A DNA stretch of 64,000 bases from Opitutaceae bacterium BACL24 MAG-120322-bin51 (GCA_905182465.1 CAJJBI010000005.1:1-64000); one strand, 5' to 3'; positions 31,165 to 43,242 are shown, counted from the stretch's first letter. Numbers and translations: made by a program. The notes: a model not told the origin generated them from the letters alone.

Positions 31165-32145
31165 ATGTCCCACGCCTGCAAAATCCTCCAAGCTTCCGCA
31201 GAGAATATTGATCTCTGTGTCGATTTGCTGCGGGACGGAGCGGTGCTTGGGGTGCCGACGGAGACCGTCTATGGCCTGGCTGGCAATGCCCTTAACGAAG
31301 AGAGCGTGCGGAAAATATTTGAGGTCAAAGGTCGCCCTTTGCTCGACCCGCTAATCGTGCACTTCAGTTCAATTGAGCAGGCAGAAGCACATGTCGAGTT
31401 TAACGAGCGTGCTCGTGCACTAGCAGCTCAATTTTGGCCTGGCGCACTGACCCTTGTGCTACCGAAGAAGGATACAATTTCAGATCTCGTTACCGCAGGT
31501 TTGCCTAGTGTAGCTGTGCGTGTCCCCGGACACCCAATCTTTCGCAGTCTGCTAAAACGGCTCGACTTCCCTCTGGCCGCACCAAGCGCAAACCCCTTCG
31601 GTTACGTCAGCCCGACGCTGGCCGAACACGTGGCAGCGACACTTGGCGATCGCATACTCGCCGTACTCGATGGGGGCGCGTGCGAGCATGGAGTGGAATC
31701 CACTATCGCAGATCTGCGCAATCCGAACGCACCGATGATCCTGCGCCCAGGTCCCCTCTCAGCAGAGCAATTGGGTATGCAGAACGTGGAGGTGGAGCTG
31801 AAGCAGCCCTCAAATAAATCAGCACAGCCGGCACCAGGGATGTTAACCCTGCACTACAGCCCAGATACACCAATTACGCTCTTTAGGCATGGCGAAAGGC
31901 CAAGCTGTGTCCAGCAGTCGGAAGCGGTTTTGTATAACACGAAGCCAGCGGCGGACAAACTAGCTGAGAATACTTTTTGGCTCTCCGAAAGCGGTGACCT
32001 CACGGAGATCGCACACAATTTGTTTATGCTCATCCAGAAGCTAGATGTAGGAGGCTACACTCAGCTCCAAGTCGAACGCGCAGAGGATGTTGATATTGGG
32101 ATTGCGGTGAACGACCGACTAAGCCGCGCAGCGGCGAAGCGATGA
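31165..32145 (+). CDS. tsaC: L-threonylcarbamoyladenylate synthase (Sua5 type)
   Basis: It makes threonylcarbamoyl-AMP from threonine, bicarbonate and ATP for the t6A37 modification of ANN-decoding tRNAs. The YrdC-like domain covers residues about 10-205, with GVPTETVYGLAGNA, KGRPLLDPLIVH, LAAPSANPFGYVSPT and ESTIADLRNPNAPMILRPG. A C-terminal Sua5 domain follows, so at 326 aa it is the long Sua5 form, not the short TsaC. The linker PGMLTLHYSPDTP is the conserved inter-domain loop. It stands alone between two terminators. Confidence 0.95.
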   Translation: MSHACKILQASAENIDLCVDLLRDGAVLGVPTETVYGLAGNALNEESVRKIFEVKGRPLLDPLIVHFSSIEQAEAHVEFNERARALAAQFWPGALTLVLPKKDTISDLVTAGLPSVAVRVPGHPIFRSLLKRLDFPLAAPSANPFGYVSPTLAEHVAATLGDRILAVLDGGACEHGVESTIADLRNPNAPMILRPGPLSAEQLGMQNVEVELKQPSNKSAQPAPGMLTLHYSPDTPITLFRHGERPSCVQQSEAVLYNTKPAADKLAENTFWLSESGDLTEIAHNLFMLIQKLDVGGYTQLQVERAEDVDIGIAVNDRLSRAAAKR

Positions 32146-32180
32146 GTTTGTTGGATTAGCGCCTTCAGGCCATTACCCAA

Positions 32181-32210
32181 AAAAGCCCCGCTCGTTTGAG
32201 CGGGGCTTTT
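32181..32210. terminator. Bidirectional intrinsic terminator between tsaC and rpsA
   Basis: A perfect stem AAAAGCCCCGCTC / GAGCGGGGCTTTT with a GTTT loop lies between the convergent tsaC and rpsA genes. A-rich and T-rich flanks suit both directions. Confidence 0.92.
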
Positions 32211-32235
32211 GTAAATTGATTGCTGTAAACGTGGT

Positions 32236-33894
<1,659 letters not shown>

Positions 33895-34123
33895 ATGATT
33901 TGTATTTATTATACTGCACGCCGGAGCGGCAGTTGGTTAGTGGTTAGAATTGTGGGGTGGATTCCACCCGCAAATGCGGCACCGACGGTCCCACCCATCG
34001 CAGAGGAATGCGGGAAAGTAGATAGTAACGAATCCCGCGCAAGGCTAAAATCTAGCGTAAAGAAACTTGCCAAGCGGCCCAGAGAACGCTTTTTTCTGCG
34101 ATTCTTTGCCGAATAACACTTAT

Positions 34124-34207
34124 GGCTGGGTGGCGGAATTGGCAGACGCTGGGGACTTAAAATCCCTTGCCAGTAATGGCGTGCGGGTTCGAGCCCCGCC
34201 CTAGCTA
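34124..34207 (+). tRNA. trnL(uaa): tRNA-Leu (anticodon UAA)
   Basis: This 84-nt class II tRNA has a seven-base acceptor stem GGCTGGG / CCTAGCT (two G-U pairs) and discriminator A. The anticodon stem is GGGGA / TCCCT around the loop CTTAAAA, giving UAA. The long variable arm TGCCA-GTAA-TGGCG and T arm GCGGGTTCGAGCCCCGC are typical of tRNA-Leu. The CCA end is not encoded. Confidence 0.95.
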
Positions 34208-34324
34208 CTTTTTCAACATAATTAAATAGAGGCGGGGCACTCACCTTCGATGCCCATATCCGCTGTGCGCTCGGTCTTGTCGCTAAGCTCGGAACGCGCC
34301 CCCGAGAAATTTGTTAAAAACTAA

Positions 34325-34591
34325 ATGAAAGACGACGAATCCCTTGACTCCTTCCGCTCCTCTCTGGATGCGAACTACGACTGGCCTTGCCTTTTCCCTT
34401 TTAAGTTCATCGTGCCCAAGGATCAGTGCCAAACAGTGCTCGATCTCTTTGCGGATGATCCCGTCAAATCTAACGAATCTTCTAGCGGGCGCTTTATCGG
34501 CTATACGATGGAAATGAATATGCACTCCAGCGACGAAGTGATCGCTATCTACCAGCGCGTTGCGCAGGTGCCGGGTGTTATTTCGCTCTAA
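34325..34591 (+). CDS. DUF493 family protein (YbeD-like)
   Basis: This 88-aa cytosolic protein matches the small ACT-like DUF493 family: FPFKFIVPKDQ, SSSGRFIGYTMEM and SSDEVIAIYQRVAQVPGVISL are the conserved blocks, with the terminal PGVISL typical. A regulatory role is suspected for the family, but no reaction is known. It lies between tRNA-Leu and msrA with independent spacing. Confidence 0.88.
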   Translation: MKDDESLDSFRSSLDANYDWPCLFPFKFIVPKDQCQTVLDLFADDPVKSNESSSGRFIGYTMEMNMHSSDEVIAIYQRVAQVPGVISL

Positions 34592-34697
34592 TGTGGTGTG
34601 TTCGCTTGTCGGACCCCCGTGTTTAGTTAACCTATAATCATTAATTAAGTGTCCGATAAGCGTATAAGCTGCGCCCGACTAACATGATAAACGTAAT

Positions 34698-35213
<516 letters not shown>

Positions 35214-35241
35214 TTTCATGGGCTAAGTTTATATAACATTG

Positions 35242-36258
35242 ATGGCTAATAGGAGCGCAAAAAATAAAACCAAAAAGAAGCGATCCGCTCAGGGAAAAGC
35301 TACGTCTAAATCACGTAATCGGCCCAATCACTCACACTGGCTCCGCAAGCTACTTGTTCGACTCTCGATAGCTATCCTAGCTATTGGTGGCATTTATTAT
35401 TTCAGCTCATTTGAAATACGTGCGAAGATGGAGCGTGTCGCTTTATCAGCTATCAATAGCTCACGCACACACGGGGCGATGCCTGCCCTAGTTGCGCCAA
35501 TTTTCGACAGTCTCTACGATGCAATCCCATCGAGCGGTGGCATGGTCGTCGAAGGTGGTGAACTCGGACGCGACCTAGAGACACCCTTCCTTGCAGGCAT
35601 GCCAAACAGCCGTATGCCGATTCGTCCGCTCCTACAGCCGAGCTATATCAATCTTTTCAATGAGCGCAGCCAACAGACAGCGTGCATCGCGATCCGACTC
35701 GACGATACCAAGCGTAAAAAAGCCGATACTGACGGCTCGCTCCAGATTGATGCCCGCATACCCAGGCTCAGCCCTCAGACCATGACTATAGGCGAATGGC
35801 TGCCACAGCCAATTGCTCCCGCCAAAGCGCTAATTGGTCAACACGGCGAGCGCGGCGCCATCGATGCTAAGCTTGCCACCAATTACGCTCCCATGACCGA
35901 AGCCTACGCCGACGGCGTGTGGAAAAAAGTGATGCACGAGTTCACACAGCGTTACCCAAAACGTTTTGGCGAAGTCTGGGTCTATCTAGGTCCCGCCTAT
36001 CTACCCGAGAGCTCCAATTTCGGCTCTGCCATCTCCCTGCCTGACGCCTTTTACATCATCGCTTTTGATCTTACCGACGAAGGTGGTCTCCGCGCCCTCG
36101 CCTTACTCATTCCAACCGATGCAGAGAGTAAAAATCTAAACGATTACCTGAGCTCGATCGCAGAGATCGAAAAACTTGCCGGCCTTCAGTTTCTTCCCGA
36201 GCTCGATTTCAGTATCCGCGATACAATCGGTGACTACGTCAGCCCAACTGTGTGGTAA
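35242..36258 (+). CDS. Membrane-anchored NUC1-like (DNA/RNA non-specific endonuclease) protein lacking the DRGH histidine
   Basis: This 338-aa protein has a very basic N terminus (KNKTKKKRSAQGKATSKSR), one membrane helix (LSIAILAIGGIYYFSSF) and an extracytoplasmic domain. That domain resembles NUC1 endonucleases: SYINLFNERSQQTACIAIRL, then TNYAPMTEAYADGVWKKVMHEF (the metal-binding Asn region), VWVYLGPAY, LPDAFYIIAFDL, and the closing IAEIEKLAGLQFLPEL. The catalytic RGH of active enzymes reads ERGAIDAKLATN here, so the general-base histidine is missing. It is probably a non-catalytic relative. Start ATG 35242 is preferred over the TTG three bases earlier. The family link is by eye. Confidence 0.6.
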   Translation: MANRSAKNKTKKKRSAQGKATSKSRNRPNHSHWLRKLLVRLSIAILAIGGIYYFSSFEIRAKMERVALSAINSSRTHGAMPALVAPIFDSLYDAIPSSGGMVVEGGELGRDLETPFLAGMPNSRMPIRPLLQPSYINLFNERSQQTACIAIRLDDTKRKKADTDGSLQIDARIPRLSPQTMTIGEWLPQPIAPAKALIGQHGERGAIDAKLATNYAPMTEAYADGVWKKVMHEFTQRYPKRFGEVWVYLGPAYLPESSNFGSAISLPDAFYIIAFDLTDEGGLRALALLIPTDAESKNLNDYLSSIAEIEKLAGLQFLPELDFSIRDTIGDYVSPTVW

Positions 36259-36276
36259 GGCAGGGACACCCCACGG

Positions 36277-36864
36277 CTAAGCTTTCAACCGCATCCAACA
36301 AACCTCCTCCGCGCCAATTGCTCGGCTTGGATACGTTTGTTGCGGCACAAAAGATTTGATCAGCTTAAAGCTATCACCAAACAAAGCATCACTCTGCTCA
36401 CGACTAATTGGATGCGGCGGCCCATTACCTTGGTAATCACTAACTTCTCGAAAAAATATCGCTAGATACTTTCCGTCCGGCTTGAGTGCTTGAGCAACTG
36501 ATCTCGCATACGCCTCGCGCTCGCTCGGATCAATCGCACAGAGGCAGGTGTGCTCCACGATCCAGTCAAATGAGTGGTGATACTGCTTTCCTAAATTCAA
36601 AAAGTCACCCAACTCATAGCGTTCGTCGTAGGAAACTGGAAAAGTTTCCGCCTTATTGATTCCTCTTGGCGCAATATCCAATCCGACCACCTCTGCACCC
36701 TCCGCCGCCAGCGCTCGTACATCATGCCCCGCTCCACAGCCAGGCACCAGCACTCTACCCGAAATTGACTGAAGCTTCAAAAATTCAATCAAAGGCGGCG
36801 AAGCATAGCCTTTATCCCAAGGCGTATCCCCTCCTTCATAAGCTGCATTCCAATCTCTAGCCAT
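36277..36864 (-). CDS. SAM-dependent methyltransferase, thiopurine/thiol methyltransferase family
   Basis: This 195-aa Rossmann-fold enzyme has the family opening WNAAYEGGDTPWDKGYASPPL and the SAM loop VLVPGCGAGHDVRALA. VVGLDIAP is the acidic end of strand 2, and the substrate-side block is FDWIVEHTCLCAIDP, all typical of TPMT-like methyltransferases. Members methylate small thiols, halides or thiopurines; the physiological substrate here is unknown. It is convergent with the preceding gene by 18 bp and has the 4.5S RNA gene just upstream. Confidence 0.88.
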   Translation of the reverse strand: MARDWNAAYEGGDTPWDKGYASPPLIEFLKLQSISGRVLVPGCGAGHDVRALAAEGAEVVGLDIAPRGINKAETFPVSYDERYELGDFLNLGKQYHHSFDWIVEHTCLCAIDPSEREAYARSVAQALKPDGKYLAIFFREVSDYQGNGPPHPISREQSDALFGDSFKLIKSFVPQQTYPSRAIGAEEVCWMRLKA

Positions 36865-36910
36865 ACGTCATTCCCGCTTCCGCCTCTAGCCCTAAAGGCG
36901 CAAGCCCTAC

Positions 36911-37011
36911 AAAAAAGTGGCCAGGTAACCTACAGCACACATTCAACCAACGACCGCTGCTCCCTTCCGGGCCTGACGGGGTTAGCTAGTCAGACGTTGC
37001 ATAGGCCCCAG
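36911..37011 (-). ncRNA. ffs: Signal recognition particle RNA (4.5S, small bacterial type)
   Basis: On the minus strand, the apical domain reads GTCAGGCCCGGAAGGGAGCAGC in two overlapping parts, GTCAGGCCCGGAAGG and GGAAGGGAGCAGC: the GGAA tetraloop and the asymmetric loop that binds Ffh. Flanking arms pair into a long hairpin, and the 3' end runs into six T. The ends are approximate. It is about 100 nt, with no Alu domain. Confidence 0.92.
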
Positions 37012-37106
37012 CCATCGACAGAAAACAATGAGACGCTAACTTGCGGCAATCTTAAAATGAAGATATTTCATTCGCCATTGATCGACCGAGCACTTCAATA
37101 TAGTAT

Positions 37107-38174
37107 ATGCAGTCAGCTGCCACCCAACATCGTAAGCAGTTCTTCCCCATCAATGCCCTCTTTCGGAAGTATCTCTCTGAATTCCACAGAGCGATGGATC
37201 TTCCTGTCACCTATGAGGACATGCTCAAATACGAGGACTCTTTTCCCCTCATCAATAAGAGAGGCGAAGATACCCTTTGGCAGACCCTCATCTACGAACA
37301 GCAATTTGGGCGCGAACTCTACGACGGCCTAAAAAAGATCTATGTCCTTCTACGTTCCGGAGGCGACGAGTCTATTCTGCCCAATCTCTACATCGACCGC
37401 GTCGACTTCTGCACCTTCGGTAACACCAAGCCCCTGCGCGTGCGCATCGTAAATCAATACAATGACAACCACGATTACTTTTACGTCAAAAAAGCCGACG
37501 CCTCCCGCGTCTATGGCCTTGAATTAGAGGAGCTACTCTCACCTAATCCCATCAATTTCATCGTGCACGAAGACACTTTAATTGAAGAGCACATCATTGG
37601 CGTGCCTGGGGATGACTTCATCCGCGACTTCCTACCCCGCCCTGACTTACATGAAGTACGCTTGGCTAAAGAGTTTATCAAATTCAATGAGCGCAGCTTT
37701 GTCCGTCTTCTCGGCGACATGCGTGCATACAATTACGTCGTCGAGGTCACGCCCGACTTCGAGGGAAGTCAATACCGCGTCCGCGCGATCGACTTTGACC
37801 AACAATGCTACGAAGGTCGCCGCTCGCTCTACCTCCCGCAGTTTTTTAAGAACAACCTACCCGTAGTTAATCTCTGCACCGAGTTGATCAATGTCGAAAC
37901 AAGCAAACAGTATCAACGCGAAGAGCGCACCCTAATGAAGCGTCGCCTCCGCTTCGCCCTCCCGCGCGTGCAGCACCTGCGCACCTGCATGTGCGCCGAC
38001 CAGATCTCCAGCACAGAAAAGATGCGCCAATTGCGCAAGGAACTGGCCGAGATGCACAACGACCATCGCTTCTTACTCTGCCATTCCATGGGCGAGATCA
38101 CCTTCCTTAACATCACTATAACCCTCGGCCTCGAAGGCGCAGCCGCTTACTATCCCGAGGGAGATAGTGGATAA
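37107..38174 (+). CDS. Conserved-looking orphan protein, possible kinase-like fold
   Basis: I do not recognise this 355-aa protein. It is soluble, with no signal peptide, rich in charged residues and evenly coded, so it is a real gene. Features that recall protein or small-molecule kinases are YFYVKKADASRVYGLELEE (a possible nucleotide-loop lysine), EEHIIGVPGDDF (hinge-like) and YRVRAIDFDQQCYEG (a DFD triad where a DFG-like motif would sit). A Cys pair, RTCMCADQ, lies near residue 293. The gene has its own start downstream of the divergent SRP RNA and is followed by a pair of small hairpins before rnr. The kinase idea is a weak inference. Confidence 0.7.
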   Translation: MQSAATQHRKQFFPINALFRKYLSEFHRAMDLPVTYEDMLKYEDSFPLINKRGEDTLWQTLIYEQQFGRELYDGLKKIYVLLRSGGDESILPNLYIDRVDFCTFGNTKPLRVRIVNQYNDNHDYFYVKKADASRVYGLELEELLSPNPINFIVHEDTLIEEHIIGVPGDDFIRDFLPRPDLHEVRLAKEFIKFNERSFVRLLGDMRAYNYVVEVTPDFEGSQYRVRAIDFDQQCYEGRRSLYLPQFFKNNLPVVNLCTELINVETSKQYQREERTLMKRRLRFALPRVQHLRTCMCADQISSTEKMRQLRKELAEMHNDHRFLLCHSMGEITFLNITITLGLEGAAAYYPEGDSG

Positions 38175-38180
38175 GTAGGG

Positions 38181-38232
38181 GCGACACTCTTGTCGCTTCT
38201 CCAACGAACCAAAAAGCGATAAGAGTATCGCT
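38181..38232 (+). repeat. Two adjacent small perfect hairpins before rnr
   Basis: GCGACA-CTCT-TGTCGC (38181-38196) and AGCGATA-AGAG-TATCGCT (38215-38232) lie 18 bp apart, both followed by TTCT. The loops are complementary to each other (CTCT/AGAG). They look like members of a short dispersed palindromic repeat or an RNA processing site in front of rnr. Confidence 0.75.
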
Positions 38233-38250
38233 TCTAACAATTTACCGAAT

Positions 38251-40749
38251 ATGGATTTACGCCAAAAACTACTCAAACTCCTCGGAGCCAAAGACTACAT
38301 ACCTATGCGCCGCATGGAGATCATTACTGACCTTAAGCTCGATCAAGACGCCACTAAAGAAGCCCATGCGCTACTCGACAAAATGCTCGAACAGGGCGAG
38401 ATCGCTCGGCTCAAAAAGGATCGCCTCTGTATCCCCGAAGATGCCGACCTCGTCAGTGGTCGCCTGATTTTTCGCCAGAGCGGCTCCGCCATCCTCATTC
38501 CAGACTCCGACCCCAGTGGTGACGGTTACCCGATCAAATCCGAGGACACCGGCGTCTCAATGCACGGAGATATCGTGCTGGCCCGCAAAGTCGAAGATAA
38601 GCGCCGTCCCTCCCAGGGCAAAGGCCGTCAGCAGCGCCCCGAATATAAGCCCGACGATAAACCCAACGTCCGTGTCATCCGTATACTAAAGCGCGCCCAT
38701 ATCACCATCCCCGGCACCCTCAAACAAGCGAAACACGCCACCTACGTGATCCCCGACGATCCGCGCATCATTCATGACATCCTCGTGCCCGATCCAAAAA
38801 ATTCTGGGCTCAAACCCATCCCTAAAGTGGGCGATAAGGTCGTGGTCAAAATGCTCGAATGGAAACAGCGCCACCTCAACCCGGAAGGTGAGATCATCGA
38901 AGTACTCGGCCGCACGCACGAGCCCGATGCCGAGTTCAAAGCCATTCTCTATAAATACGATCTCAATCCAAAATTCCCCTCAGCGGTGGAGCAACAGACC
39001 AAGGACATACCCGATGTTGTGCGCCCGGAAGATATCGGTAATCGCCAAGACTGCCGCGACCTTTTTACCTTCACCATCGATCCCGATGATGCAAAAGACT
39101 TTGATGACGCCCTCTCGCTCGAGCTTCTCGAAGATGGAAAAATTCGCGTCGGCGTCCACATCGCCGACGTGAGTGCCTACGTAAAACCTGGCTCACCACT
39201 TGACCGCGAAGCTCAAGAACGTGGGAACAGCACCTATCTCGTCGGTACTGTTATCCCCATGTTGCCACACGCACTCTCCAACGGTCTATGCTCACTCGTC
39301 GAGGCCGAAGATCGTCTGACCAAGACTTGTTTCATCACCTTCAACGACAGCGCCGACATCACCGATGTCAAGTTTGCCAATACCGTCATAAATAGCAACA
39401 AGCGCCTTACTTACAAACAAGCCTACGCCTTCATGCAGCAGGACGACTTAGCTGAGATACGCAAGACGCCCCTCCCACCAAAACACCAGACTGGTTCCAC
39501 CGGGCGCTCACTGGACGATGTGACCGACGAAGAGATGGCCACGCTGAAGAAATACATCGGAAAGCTCTGGCACATCGCCAAACAGCTACGTGACCGCCGC
39601 TTCGGCAAGGGCTCGCTCGACCTCGACATGACATCGGTCAAAATCTATGTCGACGAGGAAGGCTATGCAGATCGTATAGAAAAAGAGTTCAACGACGAGA
39701 GCCATCAACTGATCGAAGAGTTTATGCTCTCAGCCAACGAGCAAGTCGCCCGCACCATGAAGAAGCAGAACTTTCCCTGTATCTATCGCGTGCATGATGA
39801 GCCAGAGGAAGAAAAGCTTAAAGAGCTACGCGAGACCATGCAGAGTTTCGGGGTGCAGTGCGGCAATCTGCAAAAGCCGCGCGAGATGACGTCACTACTC
39901 AAAAAGCTGAAAGAACACCCGCAAGGCTACACCCTTAAGATTCATGTTCTTCGTAGCCTGAAGCAGGCACAATACCGTGCCTCCGCAGACGGTCACTACG
40001 GCCTCTCAAAGCCCGACTATACACATTTCACATCACCCATCCGCCGCTACTCGGACCTGATCGTCCATCGCATACTCGACGGCTATCTTTGTAAGACTCG
40101 CGCCGACTCTGCTCTAGAGGCGCCCGACATTCGCTACAAGCAAGGTAAGCTCGAAAGCCTCGGCGATCACATCAGTGTGAGCGAACGTAACTCAGTCGAT
40201 GCCGAACGCGAATCCGTCAAGACGAAGCTCCTCGAATTCTACGACCGCGAATTACAAAAAGAGCAGAAACAACATTTCAAAGCTATCATCACGGATGTGA
40301 AAAACCACGGTCTCTTCGTAGAGCTGGCTGATACCTTAGCCTTTGGTATGGTGCATATTTCTACACTCGACGACGACTTCTACCATCCAAACTCGGAGGG
40401 CACCGCACTGATCGGACGCCGTAAAAAGCGCACCTACGCACTCGGCCAATACATCATGGTTCAAGTCGAACGCGTGGATCGCTTCAAGAGGCAGATCGAC
40501 TTCCGCGTCGTCCTAACGGACGATCGCGACAAAGGCAAAAAACCTGGTAAACCATTCAAAGGCCGCCACAAGAAAGCCCAGGCGCGCTCATCAAAAAGTT
40601 CAGAGCGTAGCCCTGGCGAGAAAGCCGCGAAGACCTTGACCCGAAGAAAACCTAAGAAGAAGTCCGCACAAGAAAAGAAGCCTTCTACTGAAGGTAAAGT
40701 AATCACTAAGCGCCCGAAGAAAAATCAGCGTAATAAGGGAAATCGCTAG
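38251..40749 (+). CDS. rnr: Ribonuclease R (RNase II family exoribonuclease)
   Basis: It is a 3' to 5' exoribonuclease that degrades structured RNA. The 832-aa protein has an N-terminal winged helix, two cold-shock domains, an RNB catalytic domain and a C-terminal S1 domain. The RNB domain carries [14 protein letters not shown] with the metal-binding Asp cluster, and ANEQVARTM and [18 protein letters not shown]. The S1 domain reads [18 protein letters not shown], and the lysine-rich tail (from about 755) is typical of RNase R rather than RNase II. It is preceded by the hairpin pair and followed closely by the convergent aguB. Confidence 0.96.
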   Translation: MDLRQKLLKLLGAKDYIPMRRMEIITDLKLDQDATKEAHALLDKMLEQGEIARLKKDRLCIPEDADLVSGRLIFRQSGSAILIPDSDPSGDGYPIKSEDTGVSMHGDIVLARKVEDKRRPSQGKGRQQRPEYKPDDKPNVRVIRILKRAHITIPGTLKQAKHATYVIPDDPRIIHDILVPDPKNSGLKPIPKVGDKVVVKMLEWKQRHLNPEGEIIEVLGRTHEPDAEFKAILYKYDLNPKFPSAVEQQTKDIPDVVRPEDIGNRQDCRDLFTFTIDPDDAKDFDDALSLELLEDGKIRVGVHIADVSAYVKPGSPLDREAQERGNSTYLVGTVIPMLPHALSNGLCSLVEAEDRLTKTCFITFNDSADITDVKFANTVINSNKRLTYKQAYAFMQQDDLAEIRKTPLPPKHQTGSTGRSLDDVTDEEMATLKKYIGKLWHIAKQLRDRRFGKGSLDLDMTSVKIYVDEEGYADRIEKEFNDESHQLIEEFMLSANEQVARTMKKQNFPCIYRVHDEPEEEKLKELRETMQSFGVQCGNLQKPREMTSLLKKLKEHPQGYTLKIHVLRSLKQAQYRASADGHYGLSKPDYTHFTSPIRRYSDLIVHRILDGYLCKTRADSALEAPDIRYKQGKLESLGDHISVSERNSVDAERESVKTKLLEFYDRELQKEQKQHFKAIITDVKNHGLFVELADTLAFGMVHISTLDDDFYHPNSEGTALIGRRKKRTYALGQYIMVQVERVDRFKRQIDFRVVLTDDRDKGKKPGKPFKGRHKKAQARSSKSSERSPGEKAAKTLTRRKPKKKSAQEKKPSTEGKVITKRPKKNQRNKGNR

Positions 40750-40755
40750 CGCACA

Positions 40756-41640
40756 CTACTCGTCAATCATGCGACTCGTCATGCCATCGTAGGTATCGAT
40801 GCGGCGGTCTCGGAAGAATGGCCATGTGCGACGCATGTCTTCGAGGGCTTTGAGGTCGCAGTCGGCGATTAGTATGTGCTCTTCACTCACAGGGGCACGT
40901 CCGATGATCTGCCCGTAGAAATCAGAGACGAAGCTTTGTCCCCAGAATTCGGTTTCCCCTTCGACGCCAGTGCGGTTAACAGCCGCGACGTAACAGCCAT
41001 TGGCCACAGCATGCCCGCGCTGAACAGCCTCCCAAGCTGTGTGCTGAGCGGCGCCGAGTTCAGCTTTTTCCGCAGGGAGCCAACCGATGGCGGTCGGATA
41101 AAAAATGATCTCGGCTCCAGCGAGGGCAGAGAGTCGAGCAGCCTCAGGATACCATTGATCCCAACAAATGAGGACGGAGATCTTACCAAACTTCGTATCC
41201 CAGACTTTATAGCCGAGGTCGCCAGGAGTGAAATAAAATTTTTCCTCAAAACCCGGATCTTGTGGAATGTGCATCTTTCGGTATTTGCCTAGGTAGCGAC
41301 CATCCGCATCAATCACGGCGGCGGTGTTATGGTAGACGCCAGAGGCGCGGCGCTCGAAGAGTGCGGCGATAATGACGATGCCAAGCTCGCCTGCGACGGC
41401 TTCAAGCAGCTCCGTAGTCGCGCCGGGAATTGGCTCTGCTAGATCAAAGTGCTCCGTCTCCTGCGTTCGGCAGAAGTAAGGTGTATTAAACAACTCCTGC
41501 GTGCAGACGATCTGCGCGCCAGAGGCAGCAGCCTCGCGGATGCGCGCAACAGTATAGTCCAGATCCGCGGTAGGGCTGCCTAGCTCGCGACCTTGGATAA
41601 GGGCGATGCGGACTTGGCGTGCAGTATTGTCGTGCGGCAT
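40756..41640 (-). CDS. aguB: N-carbamoylputrescine amidase (carbon-nitrogen hydrolase)
   Basis: It hydrolyses N-carbamoylputrescine to putrescine, the last step of the agmatine route. The 294-aa nitrilase-superfamily enzyme keeps the Glu-Lys-Cys triad: CTQELFNTPYFC, KYRKMHIPQDPGFEEKFYF and VLICWDQWYPEAAR; the last two blocks are typical of AguB. The start at 41640 (MPHDNTARQVRIALIQ) is chosen over an upstream ATG because AGGA lies 11 bp before it and homologues begin here. Its partner agmatine deiminase is at 57041, 16 kb away. Confidence 0.93.
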   Translation of the reverse strand: MPHDNTARQVRIALIQGRELGSPTADLDYTVARIREAAASGAQIVCTQELFNTPYFCRTQETEHFDLAEPIPGATTELLEAVAGELGIVIIAALFERRASGVYHNTAAVIDADGRYLGKYRKMHIPQDPGFEEKFYFTPGDLGYKVWDTKFGKISVLICWDQWYPEAARLSALAGAEIIFYPTAIGWLPAEKAELGAAQHTAWEAVQRGHAVANGCYVAAVNRTGVEGETEFWGQSFVSDFYGQIIGRAPVSEEHILIADCDLKALEDMRRTWPFFRDRRIDTYDGMTSRMIDE

Positions 41641-41732
41641 TAGCTTAATAATCCTAAGAAATGTAGCGGTCGACCTGTTCGAACCTTGGTGGCTAGCTTG
41701 ACGCAGCAAGGCAACAGACTGACGTGATTAAA

Positions 41733-42614
41733 CTAAAAAACTACCTTGTTAAGCGGGTACTCGATAATCCCTTCGGCACCACGCTCCTTGAGTTCGGGAA
41801 TTATTTCGCGCACAACTTTCTCGTCTAGGATAGTGTCGATAGCGACCCAGGACTCATCAGCGAGGCGGTTAATCGTCGGGTTACGCAGCGCGGGTAGATC
41901 GGTGAGGATCGCTTCGAGCTTGGACTTCTCGATGTTGAGCTTGAGGCCAACTTTACTATTGGCTTCGAGCGCGGAAGTAAGAAGCAGTGCGATATTTTCG
42001 ATTTTCTTGCGCTTTGCAGGGTTTTCCCAGGAGACCTTGTTGGCGATCAACACAGTGTTAGTGTAGAGAATCGTGTCGACGATGCGTAGCTTGTTTGCAC
42101 GAAGCGAGTTACCGGTCTCGGTGAGATCGACGATAGCATCGACAAGATCGGGCACTTTGACCTCGGTCGCGCCCCAAGAGAACTCGACCTCAGCGTTGAC
42201 ACCATTATCCTTGAGATACTGACGAGTGATGTTGACCACCTCGGTGGCGATACGCTTGCCTTCAAGATCTTTGACCGTCTGCACAGTAGAGGCCTCGGGG
42301 ACGGCAATGATCCACTTAGAGCGCTTGTTGGATGCACGACTGTAAACGAGGCTACATACTTCGACCACGTCAGAGTCGTTTTCCTTGACCCAGTCTTGGC
42401 CAGTGAGGCCACAGTCGAAGTAGCCATGCTCGACGTAACGACTGACCTCTTGGGCACGCACGAAGCGGCCGTCTAACTCTTCGTCATCAATTGACGGACG
42501 GTAAGAGCGGGAGCTCACTGAAATGTTGAAGCCCGCTTTACCAAAAAGTTTGATCGTGGAGTCTTGAAGGCTGCCCTTGGGCAGTCCGAGCATGAGTAAT
42601 GGCTTGTTGTCCAT
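41733..42614 (-). CDS. hisG: ATP phosphoribosyltransferase (long form, HisG)
   Basis: It catalyses the first step of histidine synthesis, ATP plus PRPP to phosphoribosyl-ATP. The 293-aa protein opens [24 protein letters not shown] and contains DCGLTGQDW and [16 protein letters not shown], the PRPP-binding stretch. The C-terminal regulatory ACT-like domain (from about 215) marks the long form, which is inhibited by histidine and needs no HisZ. The start at 42614 is used because upstream residues are unlike the family. No other his genes adjoin it. Confidence 0.95.
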   Translation of the reverse strand: MDNKPLLMLGLPKGSLQDSTIKLFGKAGFNISVSSRSYRPSIDDEELDGRFVRAQEVSRYVEHGYFDCGLTGQDWVKENDSDVVEVCSLVYSRASNKRSKWIIAVPEASTVQTVKDLEGKRIATEVVNITRQYLKDNGVNAEVEFSWGATEVKVPDLVDAIVDLTETGNSLRANKLRIVDTILYTNTVLIANKVSWENPAKRKKIENIALLLTSALEANSKVGLKLNIEKSKLEAILTDLPALRNPTINRLADESWVAIDTILDEKVVREIIPELKERGAEGIIEYPLNKVVF

Positions 42615-42765
42615 GAGCGCAAAAGCTGTCGTAGGACGCTTTCGGCACAAGGCTAAATTTGAGAAATACAGCCTTTGCATAGGCTTTATCTAATAAAATA
42701 AGCATTAATAAATCGATCATCAGCAGATAGTCTGTTAGTGTAGGCTATATCTTTTTAGTAAATTA

Positions 42766-43242
42766 ATGGACAAACCAACACCACTCGCTGCAGGAAAAAA
42801 AGCCCCTAGCTTCCAATTCACGGAAGCTGGAGGAACTTACTCGCTTGAGAGTCTAGAGCAGCCCTGCCTATTGTATTTCTACCCAAAGGACGACACGCCA
42901 GGCTGCACAACGGAAGCCTGTGCAATCCGTGATAAGTGGAGCGAATTTGCCAGTGCTGGACTCAAAGTCGTCGGAGTGAGTAAGGACGACGAACGCTCAC
43001 ACGGCAAATTTCAAAAAAAATACGGACTCCCCTTTCCACTGATCACCGATACCGAACTGGAGCTAGCCAATGCCTACGGCGTCTATGGTGAAAAGAAATT
43101 TATGGGTAAAATTTACGACGGGATTCACCGCATGTCCTTTCTAATTGGGGCGGACGGATTGATCCTCAAAACCTACTGTAAAGTAAAACCAGATGCCCAC
43201 GCCAGCGAAGTCCTAGCTGACCTCGCGGCACTTTCTAATTAA
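42766..43242 (+). CDS. bcp: Thioredoxin-dependent peroxiredoxin (Bcp/PrxQ)
   Basis: It reduces hydrogen and organic peroxides. This 158-aa cytosolic PrxQ has the active-site block YPKDDTPGCTTEACAIRD, where the first Cys is peroxidatic and the second, five residues on, resolves it, as in the alpha2-type PrxQ. VVGVSKDDERSHGKF is also conserved. It precedes the OmpR-type regulator by 11 bp and may share its transcript, but no functional link is evident. Confidence 0.95.
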   Translation: MDKPTPLAAGKKAPSFQFTEAGGTYSLESLEQPCLLYFYPKDDTPGCTTEACAIRDKWSEFASAGLKVVGVSKDDERSHGKFQKKYGLPFPLITDTELELANAYGVYGEKKFMGKIYDGIHRMSFLIGADGLILKTYCKVKPDAHASEVLADLAALSN

